Origin: Bolinopsis microptera
Lineage: Eukaryota; Ctenophora; Tentaculata; Lobata; Bolinopsidae
Length of the DNA stretch: 64,000 nucleotides
NCBI RefSeq assembly: GCF_026151205.1
Contig: NC_087075.1
Coordinates: forward strand, 11,888,303 to 11,952,302
Direction: 5' to 3'
Positions 53,901 to 63,886 of the stretch are shown here, one piece after another. Each line of letters opens with the position of its first letter. The stretch's first letter is position 1. The notes beneath the pieces are model-generated. The model was given only the letters and a program-made list of their open reading frames with translations. It searched no databases and had not been told where the DNA came from. Made by a program: the position numbers and the translations under genes.

Positions 53901-54885
53901 GCAAGAGGAAAAAAGAATAGCAAAGGCACAAATAAAAGATGAGAAAGAATTAGCAGATGCACAACGACTTGAGGCAATCCAAAGGGAAAAGGAGTCAGAA
54001 GAAAAGAAACAAGAGGAAGAGAGAATAGCAGAGGCAAAACGAAAAGAGGAGGAGGAAAAAGAGGCAGAAGAAAATAGACAAGAGAAAAAGAAAATAGCAG
54101 AGGCCAAAAAAATAGAGGATGAGGAATTGGCAGAGGCACTTCTACTTGAGGCAATCCAAAGGGAAAAGGAGGCAGAAGAAAAGAAACAAGATGAAGAAAG
54201 AACAGCAGAAGCAAAAATAAAAGAGGAAGAAGCATTGGCAGAGGCTAAACGACTTGAGGCGATTCAAAGGGAAAAGGAGGCAGAAGAAAAAAGGGAAGAG
54301 GACGAGAGAATAGCAGAGGCAAAAATAAAAGAGGACGAGAGATTGGCTGGTTTAGCTAAACTTGCAAACATCAAGGCTTCCATACAGACAGCCATATCGG
54401 AAAAAGACATCGAGAAATTGAAAAAGTCAATCGCCGAAGTCAAGGACAACAATCTTGAGGACGACTTTGCCGATTTTCACAAGCAAGCCACCGCCATGCT
54501 TGAACGGCTCCAAAAGATTGAGAAAATCAAGAAAAACATCCAAGAACTAAAACGGCCTTTAATCGCAGAACTAAAAAGTATGTCCAGCCCTCCTGTCGAC
54601 GTTCACCGATCTATGACAGCAGCATTCATACTGATGGGCGAGAATCGGGAGGACCTTAGAGATTGGAACAACATAGCGATCCTTCTTGGTAAAACTGGAC
54701 AAGAATCTGTCAAAAGAAAAGTCCAGGGGTTAAAAGTCGAGGATGTAACAGAGGAAATGGCGGCAAAGGCAGAAAAACAAATTCTGGGTTTAACTTCGGA
54801 TGAGGTGTATGAAGCGAACCAAGCTGCAAGCTTGTTCTACGATTGGGCTGATATGATTTGCTTTGACAAAAAGCAAGTAGATTGA
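50991..54885 (+). CDS. Gene D: mosaic paralogue with frameshift before the transmembrane segment
   Basis: Exons 50991-51106, 51732-51851, 51965-52101, 52324-52512, 52716-54885; same phases and the same GC donor after exon 2 as gene C. Exons 1-4 are C-like. In exon 5 the ectodomain part (FTSLSDTLYAVSTIEL, MCVENCVYEEHRPKKK) is A-like; the rest of the juxtamembrane region (KKDSVHPKDD) is C-like; the coiled coil (SKRAKETGEKEAEEKRQEEK) is B-like. The run A8 at 53051-53058 has two more A than gene B, moving the frame by -1 just before the membrane helix; upstream reading stops at a TGA after GGGYC. Downstream the frame is open to 54885 and retains a membrane helix (VILILIIVVDIFAL) and the conserved C-terminal domain. 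An in-frame deletion removes most of DDAIASKDMAD. It is a pseudogene, a source of a secreted ectodomain, or rescued by slippage on the A run. Confidence 0.75.
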
Positions 54886-55360
54886 TGGAACCCAAAGATA
54901 GGACTCGAACTCGAAGGGGCGAATCAAACCCAATTTTTTAAACGCAACATTTTGTATCATCAGACTGATTCATATTTTGATTTTTAGCATTTGAAATAGA
55001 ATACTGTGATAATAAAATGGAGTAATTAATGATAAAGTTAAAATATCAATAAGTTAATAATTTACTTCTCCAAACTGAAAGGAAAAGAAATCAATATTGT
55101 TCAAATTTGTAATAAATATAAAATTGATAAAAAAATTAAAAAATTAAAAAAGATTAGATATATCTCTGTTATCCCTTCTGACACAAACGAGTCTTCTCGT
55201 TCAAAATCGCTTCCTCGGTTCGATAGTTCGTTTTTAGAGTCCAGTACTTCTAAGCTCCGTACATCACATTACCAGTTCTATTTCTTGTAACGCTCAGCTG
55301 TTCACTTTTCTCAGCAGCACTTTGATCGCTAATAGCATGCCATTTCCGGATCAGGTGAAT
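54886..55360. other. Spacer between gene D and the kinase gene (convergent)
   Basis: AT-rich 3' flank of gene D (AATAAAATGG at about 55012). Similar to the gene C 3' flank, including the CTCGTTCAAAATCG and CTCCGTACATCACATTACCAG blocks. Confidence 0.4.
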
Positions 55361-55670
55361 AGCAACATGTGTTACCTAGCAACATCACGTGTTACCTAGC
55401 AACATCACGTGTTATGTAGCAACATCACGTGTTACCTAGCAACATCACTTGTTACCTAGCAACATCACGTGTTACTTAGCAACATCACGTGTAACCTAGC
55501 AACATCACGTGTTATGTAGCAACATCACGTATTATCTAGCAACATCACGTGTTACCTAGCAACATTACGTGTTACCTAGCAACATCAAGTGTTACTTAGC
55601 AACATCACGTGTTACCTAGCAACATCACGTGTTATCTAGCAACATCACGTGAGACCTAGTAACTTCACGT
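55361..55670. repeat. 20-bp minisatellite array 1, about 15 copies
   Basis: Units of CACGTGTTACCTAGCAACAT with point variants run to about 55670. Each carries an E-box CACGTG and GTTACCTAGCAAC, an RFX X-box-like inverted repeat. The last degenerate unit holds the stop codon of the kinase gene on the - strand (55665-55667). Confidence 0.92.
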
Positions 55671-58600
55671 ATCAAAGAGTTGTGTTGGTGTTTGTCTGGT
55701 GATCCCGAATATTCGGTTAAAGGCACAGTGTGCGGATATCCTACTCTCACAATCTGTGTCCATCATGTCGCTGATACATTCGTCTAGTCGCTCTATTATC
55801 GTCTGAAAAGGAGGTTTATATCACTGGATTTTTTTACTGTCACCTTTTCTGTATAGTAGGTTTTACAAGTTGAACTAAAACACCATAGCTATTGGTCGGT
55901 TAAATCATTTTTCAGTTTTGACGAAACCCAAAAGTGTTAAACCTATAATCTGAGCAAGATAAATTTACTATACATGAAACACTCCCAACTAACCTGATCC
56001 TCGCTCTCAACAGTGTCGAGCTCTAGTTTCTTGAGATCAGGTCGGAACTGGTCTATAACCACAAGGTTCACAATGTTAGTGTACGTGTACATGGCTGGGA
56101 GCTGTGGTTGGTACACGTGGACGTAGCCTGCCGCTGGTGCTCCAACTAAAGGGGATATAAGATATTTCCTTGTGTTTCACGAAGTGGAGAGGGAAGAGTG
56201 GAGATGCATCCTTGGGTTACATATGGAGATATGGCATAAAGGCTACAGTATATGTAAAACTCAGAGTATCATATAATTTAACGATCGTAGAAATGCCATA
56301 TTCCATGTTTCAACTTATCTCAAAATTCAACTAACATGATAACAAAAATATATCCTAGCTTCTAAATAACGTCCAAATCTGAGTTCTGACCTGCAACTTG
56401 ACAATAAAGGTTTCCAATCTCCCACAGCACAGCTCCTAAACTGTAGAGATCACAATCCACTAGTCCTGCAGCAGATAACAGCATAGTACAGTCCAGTAGC
56501 TCAGGGGACATGTACAGCATTGTTCCCACCTAGGAATATTCACGTGTTACCTAGCAACATCACGTGTTACCTAGCAACATCACGTGTTACCTAGCAACAT
56601 CACGTGTTACTTAGCAACATCACGTGTTACCTAGCAACATCACGTGTTACCTAGCAACATCACGTGTTACCTAGCATCATCACGTGTTTCCTAGCAACAT
56701 CACGTGTTACTTAGCAACATCACGTGTTACCTAGCAACATCACGTGTTACCTAGCAACATCACGTGTTACCTAGCAACATCACGTGTTACCTAACATCAT
56801 CACGTGTTTCCTAGCAACATCACGTGTTACCTAGCAACATCACGTGTTACTTAGCAACATCACGTGTTACCTAGCAACATCACGTGTTACCTAGCAACAT
56901 CACATGTTACCTAGCAACATCACGTGTTACTTAGTAACATCACGTGTTACTTAGCAACATCAAGTGTTACCTAGCAACATCACGTGTTACCTAGCAACAT
57001 CACGTGTTACCTAGCAACATCACATGTTACCTAGCAACATCACGTGTTACTTAGCAACATCACGTGTTACTTAGCAACATCACGTGTTACCTAGTAACAT
57101 CACGTGTTACCTAGCAACATCACATATTACCTAGCAACATCACGTGTTACCTAGCAACATCACATGTTACCTAGCAGCAACTTGTAAAACTTCAGCGGGA
57201 CATTTACATTGTACATCATCATTTTATTATTGTTCCCACCTAGTTTTGGAAGTGGTAGTATAAAATGAAATGAACGTACAGCATTGTTCCCATCTATGAA
57301 AATTCATTTTCAGAAAAAGAACTCGGTCAAATCACAGATTTTGGAAGTGGTAGTTTAACTGAAGTTACGATGTTTGCAAAGTACATGAACTTGAGAGGAG
57401 GCAGCTTCAATTATATTTATATTGAATTTACGTGACAGGATCACGAAGGCAATCATGACCAACCTGAGCAATATAAACTTCATCAGTCGAATTTGTTGAA
57501 GGGCACAAGTGACATCAAATAAATTGCTGTACCAAAATAGTATGACGGTTTCATTTGCCAACTGCGCGTCGATCTAATTTACCACACAACATTCAGGAAT
57601 CATGGCAATTTTATTTTTATCCCACCATCAAATACTAATTTCTGCAGTGGCAGCCGATTGATTGGTTGTCACTGATCCCATCACACGCTGCACTCACAGT
57701 TATTGAGTTGTGTCGCGTGTTAAAATACCGTTTATCTACCCACTCTTCACTATAATAAAGCAACATCTCTTTATCAGTTTATATAACCATGATCCAACAG
57801 AAAGCTTTATTAGAAACGCCATCTTAGGACACGAGGAGAGTTATTTAAGGACTCCTCGAACTACTACACACAACGTTATCAGTATGCTAAGAGTAAGACA
57901 TAGTTAGTCAGTTCGTACAAAAGTCGTAAAAATTACGTACAGTTCGGCACCTTTTTTCAGTTCGGGATTAGTTCGGGAAAAATTCGCCTCATAAATTTAA
58001 GAAAAGCTAATTCCAAAAATTTTATAATTTGAAATATGAGGGGTTTAAGTTTTGTGTTTAGAACATGTAAAATGGCGGGAAACGATGGCGTTTCCAATCG
58101 ACTGATTAGCCATCACCTGCCGCAAGGAGCAGTCCTCTTCTAATGTATCTAGGTTTATGGACAGGTCAAAGTCAGAGAGCACACATCTGCCATCGTCCTG
58201 CACTAGGAAGTTAGCTGTCTTGATGTCTCTGTGCGCCAAACTGAAACAACAATGTTATTTTTTAAAGTTTTTGTCATTGTTTAGCTGTTCTTCTTCGGCT
58301 GTTCTTTATTTTTAAACCTAAAAATATTCTAATATATAAGGAAACATTTGACAAGCACATATTTATCTGATTTCATGGTTTAATACCAGCTCATACAAAT
58401 TTAAAGTGGTCACTCTACATACCACAATACATCCGGACATGAGAGACACTTTCGGAGAGACATACTTTTAAATTACCTCAAAGATGCTGTCATTCAAAGA
58501 ATTTGTCGTTTTATTTAGCGTCATTAACTTTAATGAGACCTGCTTTGAAGTTTCTAGCACATTTCTTCGGACCTTCATTTATTTGAATTTATACGGAGTT

Positions 58601-60462
58601 CCGAAGCTTTAGCCAAAAGAGGATTTTATTCCGAAGGTTTGAAGTATTTAATATAAAAAGTGTTGTCCCACGTTACCAAGGTAACGTTAGAAGATACAAT
58701 GTATATTATATTCAGCACTTGATAATAGATAATGCGAATGAGCATTGATCGAATTACTATCAGAACATTTGCGATCACAAGATGACGATTTAGTTTTGTT
58801 TAGAGCGTTTACGCAAATGATTTGCGTAAACGCTCTAAACAAAAACTAAATCGTCATCTTGTGATCGCAATTAATTTATCAGCTATATCTCAACGTTTTG
58901 TTTCATGTATCTGAAATGTAAAGTATAAAAAGGTTTGCAAGGAAATATCGGCTGTTTATACCTGTTCAAACCCACTTTGTTACAGTACTCCAGTAATAAG
59001 TGTCATAAATACTATTTGTCTGCTGTCCAAGAGATAGTAATTTGTAAACCACAACTTATACCTAACCCCAAACATGCTTGATATACCAGACTAATACCAC
59101 GAGGTTAACTTTCGTATCGGAAATCCGAACTTTATACAGGAGATATCGGTCAACGATCATAGAATGCCACCTGGTAAATTTCTTAGTTGTCTCAATAAAA
59201 TAAATAGTTCTATTGTTGATGTTTATCATTCATGGTAATACAAATCAACGACCCTCAGTAAAAATCACAATGTGGTATTCTTTCACGTGGCTTTACCCAA
59301 CTATTATAGACATTTACACCTCCCTTCATATCTTGCTAGACTCGAGTAGGGAGTTCCCTCAGCAGTGTTCATGCAATGCTTATTGTATGCCGACTATATC
59401 CCAGAGTACTTCAACAACCCTTCAGAGATTCCCGGCCACTCGTTCCTGTCAGCAAGGTCTATTTCTGTTAAGATCAGAAATTTTTTTTTGTACGTTTTGC
59501 TGGATTAGGTCCTTTAGGAGTTTAATGGAACTTAGGATTAAAGTTAAATTTCAAATGTATCTTTTTCATGTCTAGACATGGTTTGTTGCCAATGCAGACA
59601 TTCGAACTAATTTCTAACGGCTAACCGCACAGCGTCAGTGTGTTGCTGTGACCTCAATAAACTTTAATGAAAATGATCTAGATGACTATTGATTAATAAA
59701 AGGTAATATAACCCTACTAATTTTTTGAGTCTTAAAAACAGCTGCTTTATTATTTCTGCGAAATGAATTTGCTGCAATAATGCACTTTAAATATTATGCG
59801 GAGTGATAATTCTATATTACTTCAAAATTTGATACTTTAAGTGGATTTAAGTGGTACTGTCATGTGCAACTACTTTGCTAGACTCACATGTTATATATTG
59901 CCACACCTCTTTACTGGTATGGGTACTTTTTGACACTGCAATTATTATCACTTTATCAAAATATTCAAATTCTCGATTTTAGTCTAGACTCTAGATTTAG
60001 AAGCTATAAATCTTAAAGCTTTAATTCTCAGTACTTTTTATTACCTGATATTTGAAGGTGAATTCTGTAGAATGTCAAAACCGTGAATGTAGGAAACAGC
60101 AGTGAATACGTCCCGCACTAGATCTAGAATGGGACAGTTAAAATAAAGAAATAACAGACTAGCGAGAATATAGTGAGACTAGTGAAGCTAGCGACAAGCT
60201 ACCATCAGAAGACTGAAAAAAATTATTTGAAATACAAATTTTTTGGAATAGAAGTTTATTAAAACTCATTTAGTCTCGAACAAAGAGAAGAAAGTATTTA
60301 AAAAACTCTAACCATAACCACATTTATAAATTTGCTAGTTAACCCTTCAACCGATTAATACAAATTACTAACTGATAAGTTGTGAACATGATAAAGACAC
60401 GCTGGAAAGATAATCTCTCAAGTTTCCTTTCTCGTAGTAACCCATCAGCAACGTCTTTTTGC
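55665..60462 (-). CDS. TGF-beta/BMP type II receptor-like kinase, C-terminal half
   Basis: Exons in reading order: 60462-60373, 60123-60045, 58240-58117, 56529-56391, 56145-55994, 55802-55665; 722 nt, about 239 residues, all GT-AG and in phase. Visible kinase blocks: hinge and helix D (LLMGYYEKGNLRDYL), helix E (LVRDVFTAVSYIHGF), catalytic loop AHRDIKTANFLV (HRD, Lys and Asn intact), SDFDLSINLD at the DFG position, activation/P+1 loop VGTMLYMSPELL (SPE for APE), DCDLYSLGAVLWEI (subdomain IX Asp), and the C-terminal ESRISAHCAFNRI, matching the ARLTAQCA region of BMP type II receptors. Such receptors phosphorylate type I receptors at the plasma membrane after ligand binding. The N-lobe, membrane and ligand-binding exons should lie at higher coordinates, but I could not identify them. 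The DFG-to-DFD change questions activity. The gene is tail-to-tail with gene D. Confidence 0.82.
56541..57180. repeat. 20-bp minisatellite array 2, 32 copies
   Basis: Thirty-two units in perfect 20-bp register, same consensus and orientation as array 1. It lies in the kinase intron between exons 58240-58117 and 56529-56391 and ends 11 bp upstream of that acceptor. Confidence 0.95.
57181..58116 (-). other. Remainder of the kinase intron with exon-edge copies
   Basis: TGTTCCCACCTAG (57231-57243) and TACAGCATTGTTCCCATCTA (about 57272-57291) are diverged copies of the 5' edge of exon 56391-56529. The rest is AT-rich without features I can name. Confidence 0.5.
58241..60044 (-). other. Kinase intron with palindrome and X-box
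   Basis: It holds GTTACCAAGGTAAC (58672-58685), a perfect X-box-like palindrome, and a long palindrome at 58769-58870. The rest is AT-rich with no convincing coding. Confidence 0.4.
58769..58870. repeat. 102-bp near-perfect palindrome
   Basis: TTGCGATCACAAGATGACGA and onward pairs with the complement ending at 58870; the arms are about 50 bp and differ by a single T, with almost no loop (centre near 58819). Likely a tiny foldback MITE or an inverted duplication. Confidence 0.9.
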
Positions 60463-61534
60463 CTAAATAAGGTAATTTTTAGATAAGATTAAATTATCTG
60501 TGATTAGAATGTTTGAATTAACCTAGGTTATTTCATTGCTTGTTTACAGTAACTTGCCATATATACAAACCTGAGGAACCCACCACAACTGAAGGAGACA
60601 ACACAAAACCTTGTCTTATCTCACTTATCTCTTAATTAAAACTTTTGGCAATATTCCAGTATATCCCTCACTTTCTGACCTGATCTTTACTACGTTATCT
60701 CACAAGATAATTATTTAACATACTTCCACAACCACAACGTTACTATTTTCTCACCTGATATGTTTAATCTTGAGGTTTCTCACCTAAACTACACAACTAT
60801 TTGCTTGGAGGACAAGTTTCGGAGCAATATAGACAATTCTAGAATTTTCTCGTTTACTTTTTTGTGTCATGCACCTAGAAAATATTTCTTGATTGATCAC
60901 GCGATCTAATCTTTTGCATTCTTCTAACAGCACACTTTTATACCATCTTCATCTTGATTGTTGCCCCTCTTCTCGTCTGCTCCAGTTAATTAATTTATGA
61001 CATGGACATTCTTCTTGTTAATCTTAGTTAATTGTTATACGTTATACAACCATTCGGCGAGGGTATCTGCATGTGACTACGCGCAGGGTTTGCTCAATTA
61101 GTCTCAGCATGCTATGACTAATTTAACAAAACCATTGCCTTATTCTCTTGACCATCACCGTCAATTTTATCATAGTTGGTCAGTACGCACTGTACGAACT
61201 TTTAAAAGGTGCCGAACTGTACGAATTTTTTAAAAGCTACCGAATTTTAAGAAAAAACCATGAATTTTATGATTTATCCAACGTTATCATTATTTTATTG
61301 ACGCAGATAAGAATTCAATATGCATCATAATATCAATATCATATAAAACATAAATCAAATATTTGATTCGTCTGAGAAATGTCAATATTTGTCTGGAACT
61401 AGAACTATTAGTTCCTACCCTTGAGACATGATGATTTCTTACGTTTTCTGCAAAGCAGGGACTCCTACATACGATTATATAAAAGATTATGCGTTTAACT
61501 CGGGTTAAACTAGCCTAGTAGCTGGGTTGGGTTT
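60463..61534. other. Upstream of recognised kinase exons; nothing identified
   Basis: The preceding kinase exons should lie here or beyond, but no N-lobe motif (glycine loop, VAIK lysine) could be read on the - strand. Confidence 0.3.
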
Positions 61535-61800
61535 GACGCAAATAAATAAATACGCTAACCATGTTGCCTGCACTTTTACAGGTTAAGTTAATAAGTTTAG
61601 ATAGTTTTCAAGTTGTAATTTTAATAATCTGATCTTTTAACCATGAGCACAAGAATGGTAGGCGCTGAAGTGGTACTACTAATTACAACCAAGCCATGCT
61701 TAAATTGATTGTACTTTACTTGACGCAGTTAAATAAATACGCAGAACATGTTCCAACTCTTAACCGATCAAGTTAATAGCTTTTGGGCACATTCTTCGTA
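61535..61800. repeat. Dispersed repeat, further copy at 63887-64000
   Basis: The segment with GTACTTTACTTGACGCAGTT followed by AAATAAAT, preceded by an AAGAATGGT..GAAGTGGTACT block, occurs at 61641-61740 and again at 63890-64000. A more diverged copy of its GACGCA-AATAAATACGC end is at 61536-61560. The copy at the window end is cut by the edge. Confidence 0.75.
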
Positions 61801-62118
61801 GCGACTGCAACTCACCACCACAACTAGCTCTAAATTTTGCTGTTGATAGTATGTCAAATATGAGGGAAGGATTGGTAGACATCAATGTAATATTTTTAAA
61901 ACTATTTTAGACGATTTGAATAAAAGAAATATTAATTTGAATAATAGTGACGACTTGACAGACTTAAGGTATTTAGCCTCGAACCGCCAATTGTGGAGAA
62001 ATTTATTTTAAATTTGATTAGTTCGATAATTTCAGTTTTAAGTTCAATTTTTTGCATAATTTTTGATTTTGATAAGTTCAGTTTTAAGTTCCATTTTTTG
62101 CATTTATAGTAAGTTTTT

Positions 62119-62784
62119 AGTGCACTAAGACAGGGACGTTTCAACTGGCGCCATGATCAGGTCCTACGTGAAATCATGAAGACTGTTTCATCACAGATTG
62201 ACGAGTTTAATTCCGACATCGCCAAGGAATCGAAGAGGGCACCGTCGGTCTTTCACAAGGCAGGCAATAAGCGCGAGAAGGTTACCTTAGCTGACCCAAC
62301 TCATCATAAGACCCAAAGATATTTCTTTTCAGATGCCAACGACTGGAAGATAATATTTAATGAGGATGAGAGACAGAGGAACTTCCCGCAGCACATTGCA
62401 GCTACACCACTAAGACCTGATGTAGTGATCTATTCAGATAAAGCAAAGAAGGTTTATCTAATGGAGCTGACTTGTGGAAATGAGCAGAACTTTGCTGATC
62501 AAGAGAAGCGAAAGATGAAGAGATATCAGCAGCTGACAGAAGAGATAGAAGCCAACGGATGGGCTTGCAAGCTCCAGACAGTAGAAGTGGGAGCTCGAGG
62601 CATTTACAACTATAGCCTCCCAACATTTATGAACCACCTGAACGTAAAGAACAAAGAGAAGAAGAAGGCCTGCATGAAGATCGCTGAGATCAGCCTGAGG
62701 GCATCGTATACCATCTATTTGTCCAGAAACACTACCATATGGACAGATGATTGGGAGTTAGTCAAGAGACCAGTAATAGCATAG
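62119..62784 (+). pseudogene. LINE C-terminal fragment with restriction-like endonuclease domain
   Basis: An open frame from 62119 to a TAG at 62782-62784 (ATG at 62176). It starts with GRFNWRHDQVLREI, a motif preceding the endonuclease in several LINE polyproteins. It then shows the PD-(D/E)xK-like signature LRPDVVIYSDKAKKVYLMEL, a conserved Lys/Tyr block KMKRYQQLTEEIEANGW, and VEVGARG. The helical end (ISLRASYTIYLSRNTTIWT) also fits. This endonuclease makes the target cut in R2-group-like elements. Only the last about 220 residues are present, so it is a 5'-truncated insertion, though without stops. ATGATGATG-type repeats follow at about 62867. Confidence 0.7.
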
Positions 62785-63091
62785 TAGGAGCGTAGAATGT
62801 TTGGGCCCAGAAAAACATGTTTAATACCGCTATGAACCCGTCATAAGCCGGGGACTACTATGAAAATGATGATGCTGTGTTGTTGAAAGACCTTCGACCA
62901 ATCAAAGATGTACCTCATCACGCCAAGCAGTTATGCTTGTAGGTGAATATACACTTATAGAGTACAACAACTTTATAACACTCCTACAAGTCTTTTAAGT
63001 AGACTTATCAGGTCTTTAGGATGTTCTTAGTAACTACTTTGGATTTGTGTAAAGTTTGATAAGATAGTTTTCAATCTTTTGATTTTATAAG
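62785..63091. other. 3' flank of the LINE fragment, no gene
   Basis: The first about 90 bases (CGTCATAAGCCGGGGACTAC) probably belong to the LINE 3' UTR. The rest is AT-rich without features. Confidence 0.4.
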
Positions 63092-63886
63092 TATACAGGG
63101 TGTACCATAGAAAGTGTGACTTTTTTGAGAAATGATACAAAATATTATGAAGGAGCAGTTGCTAAAAACTCTTCATCACATTGTGTCACTAGGTGTCGAA
63201 TTTATGCATACCAAATTTCAAGTCCCCATCAATTTTTGATTTCTCACAAATTGCTATTTTGTTATGGTGCTAATTTAGGAACTTAAGCTTGCTGTAATTT
63301 AGGGGTCTCAAGAAAAAATTTTTCGAAATCAATATTTTAGCTATTTTTGACAGTAAAGAGTAATGTCTATCATCTGCTTTTGTTCCTATTAAAAAATTTT
63401 GTTCCTAGCCGAAGTTATCGCTGGTCAAAGGTCAGCGCTCATAAGTAATTGTATTGTGCGAGCGATTTTTTATCACGCGTAGTGAAAATCGAGTTTATCT
63501 GGCGTAGTGAAAATCGAGTCTAAAAATATTTTTTCTCCGACTGTTTTTGATTAATCACCCTGAAACATTCAAAATATGTGTTAGGGATCATTTAGAAGAG
63601 ATTGTCCGGGCAGAATTTTGAGGAAGGTCTTTAAAACGTTTTTATTATATTTTGAAAATCTTGGACCTCAGCCATGAATAATGTCAATTTCAGACTAAAA
63701 TATTTAATTTTTGGGAAGGGTGGCTTTTTTTGGAAGGTGCTTCACTATTAACCATATTTTTTATTACTATCATTAATTCAAATATATTTCCAACAAAATT
63801 TAGTTAAAAATAACTATGAAGTTTGATTTTGTAAAAAAATTACAGAAGTGGAAAAAAGTCACACTTTCTACGGTACACCCTGTATA
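63092..63886. mobile_element. Mariner-like non-autonomous element, 787 bp
   Basis: The ends TATACAGGGTGTACC (63092) and GGTACACCCTGTATA (to 63886) form 35-bp inverted repeats with one mismatch. The element proper (63096-63882) is flanked by TA, or TATA, on both sides, the target preference of Tc1/mariner elements. There is no transposase frame. Internally GTAGTGAAAATCGAGTYTA occurs twice (about 63479 and 63504). Confidence 0.82.

Noticed and set aside
55361-57180. CRISPR array suggested by regular 20-bp repeats
   Set aside because: Units are contiguous with no spacers; it is a minisatellite.
59213-59575. 120-codon + strand frame in a kinase intron
   Set aside because: No domain, no splice context, and opposite in strand to the gene it lies in; amino-acid composition is not convincing.
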